Of a stretch of 64,000 nucleotides of DNA, positions 61,318 through 64,000 are shown one piece after another. The notes beneath the pieces were generated by a model. It ran no database searches. It saw nothing but the letters and a program-made list of their open reading frames with translations, and was not told the origin of the DNA. The stretch lies in assembly GCF_023206215.1 (NCBI RefSeq), contig NZ_CP065800.1:3100001-3164000 (forward strand). Direction: 5' to 3'. This stretch comes from Butyrivibrio fibrisolvens. Its GTDB lineage: Bacteria > Bacillota > Clostridia > Lachnospirales > Lachnospiraceae. Position 1 is the first letter of the stretch. Each line of letters begins with the position of its first letter. A program made the translations under genes and the position numbers.

Positions 61318-61839
61318 TTATATAAGCGTATAACCTCTGAACCCGCGCACGGAATAGTACGAATCCGCCCCGTTATGGAATGTGAAAACCCTTCCGTAAC
61401 GTCGTTCGCAGAACAATGCACCGCCCTTGTCGCGAATATCATCCGGCGTAGTGATCCAACTTGACGTTTTCAAATCAAATTCCCCGAGACTTTGCAGTCG
61501 GCGATAGAGTTCCTCCGTCATGATCAAAACGCCGATTTCTTTTGCTTTCCATTCGGCGCTGCCTGACGGCGGGTTTTTAGTACGCCCCTGTAATGCCTTT
61601 TCGTCATAGCACAGGCTTCTGCGCCCAGAAGGAGACTCCTTTGCGCAGTCGCAGAAAATTAGCTTTCCCGTCTTTTCGTCATAGCCGATGGTATCCGGTT
61701 CTCCGCCGCTCTCCTCCATCCTTCTCAAAACGTCCATGGAGCCCGGATGCTCAAGCAAACGTTTCTCCACGTCAAGCCAACTCAGTCCCATATGAAGATT
61801 CTTATTATCCTGAAACCTCGCTTTTAATATTTCTAACAT
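61318..61839 (-). CDS. DUF4256 protein, foreign base composition
   Basis: 173 residues, start 61839 (MLEILKARF) behind GGAGGGG. Contains MGLSWLDVEKRLLEHPGSMD, GYDEKTGKLIFCDCAKESPS, AEWKAKEIGVLIMTEELYRR and SSWITTPDDIRDKGGALFCE, matching DUF4256 (uncharacterised, common in gut Clostridia and Bacteroidetes). The gene is visibly richer in GC (CGCGCACGG, CCGCCGCTC) than its neighbours, which suggests recent transfer. It has its own terminator and lies between a helicase remnant and the MarR operon. Confidence 0.82.
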   Translation of the reverse strand: MLEILKARFQDNKNLHMGLSWLDVEKRLLEHPGSMDVLRRMEESGGEPDTIGYDEKTGKLIFCDCAKESPSGRRSLCYDEKALQGRTKNPPSGSAEWKAKEIGVLIMTEELYRRLQSLGEFDLKTSSWITTPDDIRDKGGALFCERRYGRVFTFHNGADSYYSVRGFRGYTLI

Positions 61840-61936
61840 GTTTTCCCCTCCAATCCCTCGATTTAACATGCTTCAAGCAAGCGACAATTCAATTCATACA
61901 ATGCTGTTTTGTGAGGTTCCTATAGCTCCTGTTAGA

Positions 61937-62602
61937 CTACTGCGCGATCCCAAAATCATACCTCAAATAATCCGGCAGCTCAGTCTTCATCGGTATATCA
62001 TACAGATACGTCACATTATTTTTCCCGGTCTTAGAGTCAAGCTTCTCCTGCTTCCTCTCATTGGAGAACTGACCCTCACCAGCGTATATAAAGGGCTGCG
62101 TAATCCCATGCTCATCCTTGGTCTTACGTATAAACAGGTGCACATACTTACATAGCCTAAGTGCCTGCAGATCCCTACTAGATATGTTGTTCTCGCATTC
62201 CCATTGAAACATATCCGGTGCCAGGAACTTATCCTTGTATGCAAGTCGCTCTTCTATTGAAGCTTCTTTCTTAAGAGAAGCAAACACAATAGCCTCATCT
62301 CCGTAGAAATATGTACCCTTCTGATTGTGGTCAGGATCCTTGAGCATCTTGAGCTGAACCTGATCCATACGATAGCTATGCCATAGCAAGAACTTCTCCG
62401 AATTCTTATAAGTGATCTCATATTGCGTTAGTCCATAGGATACCAGATCGCTTATATATTCACGGAGCTGATCATCCATGCTTGCATTCAATGAGTATAC
62501 GTCATCCTTTAATGCAAGACCTCCCTTTTTAAGCATAAAGCGAAGGGTATGAGCTATCTGATCCTCCGTGCATCCGGGCACTGCTAGCACTATAGTTAAC
62601 AA
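61937..62602 (-). pseudogene. C-terminal remnant (DUF3427) of a DEAD/SNF2-type helicase
   Basis: About 221 codons. FLLWHSYRMDQVQLKMLKDP, KGTYFYGDEAIVFASLKKEA, APDMFQWECENNISSRDLQA and VHLFIRKTKDEHGITQPFIY match DUF3427, the C-terminal part of large superfamily II helicases found in phage-defence and restriction islands. The helicase motor is absent. The left end begins at a TTG just after an in-frame TAA, with no ribosome site, so it is 5'-truncated and probably dead. Confidence 0.7.
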
Positions 62603-62633
62603 TTCGTAGTATTATTCTCACCACGCCAAAAGC

Positions 62634-62667
62634 GCCACATTCCAGTTGCTATCACCTGAAATGTGGC
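62634..62667 (-). terminator. Hairpin downstream of the Nudix gene
   Basis: GCCACATTtCAG / CTGgAATGTGGC with a 10-nt loop on the minus strand, 19 bp past the Nudix stop. It is followed by GCTTTTGG, so it is a weak or Rho-assisted terminator. Confidence 0.5.
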
Positions 62668-62685
62668 AACATTTCAAACTGTAGT

Positions 62686-63258
62686 CTACATTTCTCTTTC
62701 ATCTGCTTTAACGTATTTACAAACTATCTCCAGTCCGCCCATAGGAACACAGAACTTCTCATCCCTTGGTGGCTGGCATGCCTGATATACTTCCTCTAGG
62801 TCGAACCACTCTACACTGTCCAGCTCTTCCTTTTGGATGGTAAGGTTATCAATTCCTACCTCCTCGTCATAGACATAGACGAATGCGATTTCATTATCCT
62901 TAAAAGGCTTGCCATGGAATTCCTTTTCATACTGAATTGGAAATGTTCCTGCGAAATGCAAATCATCTGGACTTGCCTGAATACCAAGCTCCTCCGACAA
63001 TTCTCTAATAGCAGATTCTAATGGTTCATCACCAGCCTGAATATGCCCAGCTGATGAAGTATCATATCTGCCTGGAAAAGAATCCTTATTCATAGCTCGC
63101 TTCTGTAAAAGAACCTCTGTCTTATCACCATTTTTACGAACCACCCATATGTGAGCTGTTCTATGCCTGATGCCTTCAGCGTGCGCCTTTGATCTGGTCA
63201 CTGTCTCGCCCGTAGGCTGCCCATTTTCATCTACGATGTCAAAAATCTCTTCTGCCAT
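62686..63258 (-). CDS. Nudix hydrolase (YfcD/isopentenyl-isomerase-like group)
   Basis: 190 residues, start 63258 (MAEEIF) behind AAGGGAGCAAC. MAEEIFDIVDENGQPTGETV and RSKAHAEGIRHRTAHIWVVR are the YfcD/Idi-like opening, and the Nudix box reads GHIQAGDEPLESAIRELSEE then LGI. NEIAFVYVYDEEVGIDNL follows. Substrates of this group are unknown; it lacks the Cys of Idi. Downstream of the SMR gene by 17 bp, so probably cotranscribed. Confidence 0.9.
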   Translation of the reverse strand: MAEEIFDIVDENGQPTGETVTRSKAHAEGIRHRTAHIWVVRKNGDKTEVLLQKRAMNKDSFPGRYDTSSAGHIQAGDEPLESAIRELSEELGIQASPDDLHFAGTFPIQYEKEFHGKPFKDNEIAFVYVYDEEVGIDNLTIQKEELDSVEWFDLEEVYQACQPPRDEKFCVPMGGLEIVCKYVKADEREM

Positions 63259-63275
63259 GTTGCTCCCTTTTATCC

Positions 63276-63596
63276 TCATTCTTTTGCAAGAATCTTAAGT
63301 CCTGCAATTCCAACTACAATAAGAATAACACATATTACCTGTGGAACCGATAGCTTTTCATGAAAAAGAAATACACCAAGCAGCGTCGTTCCAAGTATTC
63401 CCATTCCAGTCCACATAGCATAGGCAGTACCTAAAGGCAACTGTCTAAGTGCAATTGCTAAAAACACTGCACTTGCTATGTAGCCCACTCCGGTAACAAT
63501 CGATGGAACTAGTACCGTAAATCCGTTAGACATTTTCATTGCCACAGCCCATGTGATTTCCAACGCTCCGGCAATCAATAGATAAATCCACTTCAT
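63276..63596 (-). CDS. SMR-family exporter (Gdx/SugE or QacE type)
   Basis: 106 residues, start 63596 (MKWIYL) behind GGAGG with 8-nt spacing. Four membrane segments: IYLLIAGALEITWAVAMKMS (with the essential Glu14-like residue), VPSIVTGVGYIASAVFLAIA, PLGTAYAMWTGMGILGTTLL and SVPQVICVILIVVGIAGLKI. The LEITWA...KMSNGF and TAYAMWTGMG pattern suits the guanidinium exporter (Gdx) branch, consistent with the structured leader at 63622-63697. A quaternary-ammonium role is the alternative. Confidence 0.9.
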   Translation of the reverse strand: MKWIYLLIAGALEITWAVAMKMSNGFTVLVPSIVTGVGYIASAVFLAIALRQLPLGTAYAMWTGMGILGTTLLGVFLFHEKLSVPQVICVILIVVGIAGLKILAKE

Positions 63597-63621
63597 ATAA
63601 AGAACCTCCAAATATTAAAAT

Positions 63622-63697
63622 ACGCCATTCCTCTACCTGCTAAGACCTAACGATAAAGGAATGACGTGAATCCCACTACTCGGTAGCAATGGGCGTC
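63622..63697 (-). promoter_or_regulatory. Two-hairpin mRNA leader, candidate guanidine riboswitch (class IV-like)
   Basis: Minus strand, 26 bp before the SMR start. Hairpin 1 is CCCATTG-CTACC-GAGTAGTGGG, enclosed by GACG/CGTC. Hairpin 2 is ACGtCATTCCT / AGGAATGgCGT followed by ATTTT, terminator-like. The CTACC of hairpin 1 (63682-63686) is exactly complementary to GGTAG in the loop of hairpin 2 (63633-63637), so a kissing-loop can form. Class-IV guanidine riboswitches of Clostridia are described as two hairpins with a loop-loop contact upstream of such exporters. Not verified against the consensus. Confidence 0.45.
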
Positions 63698-63763
63698 TGT
63701 TTGTTTTATTGTCTTTTGGTGCGAAAACATAGAAGTCACCACTAACTCTCTCAACTAATACAA

Positions 63764-63787
63764 TAGGGAGCCCTTTCGGGCTCCCTA
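63764..63787 (-). terminator. Terminator downstream of ppdK
   Basis: AGGGAGCCC / GGGCTCCCT with GAAA loop, 52 bp past the ppdK stop on the minus strand, followed by ATTG rather than a clear U-run. A second hairpin (GTTTTATCT / AGATAAAAC) lies between at about 63795-63824. Confidence 0.7.
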
Positions 63788-63838
63788 CCAACTGTTTTAT
63801 CTCCACCATAAGCGCAGATAAAACAACAACTTTTTAGA

Positions 63839-64000
63839 TTAGTTCTGCTCAGCGATAGCTGCCTGTGCTGCTGCAAGTCTTGCGATCGGCACACGGAAAG
63901 GTGAGCAAGATACATAGTTAAGACCGATCTTGTGGCAGAACTCAACTGATGAAGGATCTCCACCGTGCTCACCACAGATACCAACGTGAAGGTTAGGATT
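63839..64000 (-). CDS. ppdK: Pyruvate phosphate dikinase, C-terminal end
   Basis: Only the last 53 residues are inside the window; the gene continues off the right edge. [20 protein letters not shown] contains the catalytic Cys in the PEP/pyruvate barrel, and [20 protein letters not shown] is the canonical finish. The enzyme interconverts pyruvate, ATP and phosphate with PEP, AMP and PPi, and is a standard glycolytic enzyme of Clostridia. A terminator follows at 63764-63787. Confidence 0.95.
   Translation of the reverse strand, partial: NPNLHVGICGEHGGDPSSVEFCHKIGLNYVSCSPFRVPIARLAAAQAAIAEQN

Noticed and set aside
1-64000. CRISPR array, tRNA, rRNA, insertion sequence
   Set aside because: No regularly spaced direct repeats, no cloverleaf-like sequence and no transposase motif were seen on either strand by eye.

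Overview
This AT-rich window reads as chromosome from a motile, plant-fibre-degrading member of the Lachnospiraceae (Clostridia), most like Butyrivibrio or Pseudobutyrivibrio. The grounds are strong GGAGG-type ribosome binding sites, GH10/GH43/GH3/GH31/GH78 carbohydrate-active enzymes, flagellin, a LacI-type sensor fused to GGDEF, and pyruvate phosphate dikinase. This is inferred from gene content, not from a marker gene. No rRNA, tRNA, CRISPR array, transposase or integrase was seen.

Layout. (1) 1-7149: a minus-strand xylan locus: GH3 beta-xylosidase, an SGNH esterase, a lipoprotein that joins an SGNH esterase to a GH10 xylanase, and a GH43 beta-xylosidase cut by the window edge. (2) 7.5-20 kb: an accessory stretch of short minus-strand genes (seven GNAT genes or fragments, HD, TrmO, HIT, a CdiI-like immunity protein, a TPR/HTH regulator), mixed with fossils: an hsdM scrap, a truncated GNAT copy, and several genes broken at A-runs. 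(3) 20-27 kb: two MFS exporters behind attenuator-like leaders, a beta-helix lipoprotein, a CPBP protease and a degenerate EAL-HDOD protein. (4) 27.5-34 kb: flagellin, small metabolic enzymes and a DUF2339 membrane protein. (5) 34-49 kb: GH31 alpha-xylosidase, nitronate monooxygenase, a transglutaminase-like secreted protein, an aldo-keto reductase, AlkD, a HAD phosphatase, a diguanylate cyclase and a GH78 rhamnosidase. (6) 49-58 kb: MATE exporter, SGNH esterase, LysR regulator, a PstS-like protein, a deformylase-like protein and a CPBP-TPR protease. (7) 58-64 kb: a MarR / ArsN1-like acetyltransferase / YraQ-type permease / thioredoxin operon, a DUF3427 remnant, an SMR exporter behind a two-hairpin leader, and the end of ppdK.

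The most unusual signal is a family of intergenic palindromes. Two long ones (288 and 335 bp) lie back to back between a divergent esterase and its LysR neighbour. They share end tips (AAACTTTCCACTTG / GACTTCCCACTTGG) and a ~35-bp centre, but their arms are unrelated. Two shorter palindromes and several solitary tips (consensus CCGTCCAAGTGNGAAGT) sit at gene boundaries, mostly in 39-57 kb. No described repeat family is recognised here. Other regulatory structures worth attention are a possible guanidine-type riboswitch before the SMR gene and paired terminator/antiterminator leaders before the two MFS genes.
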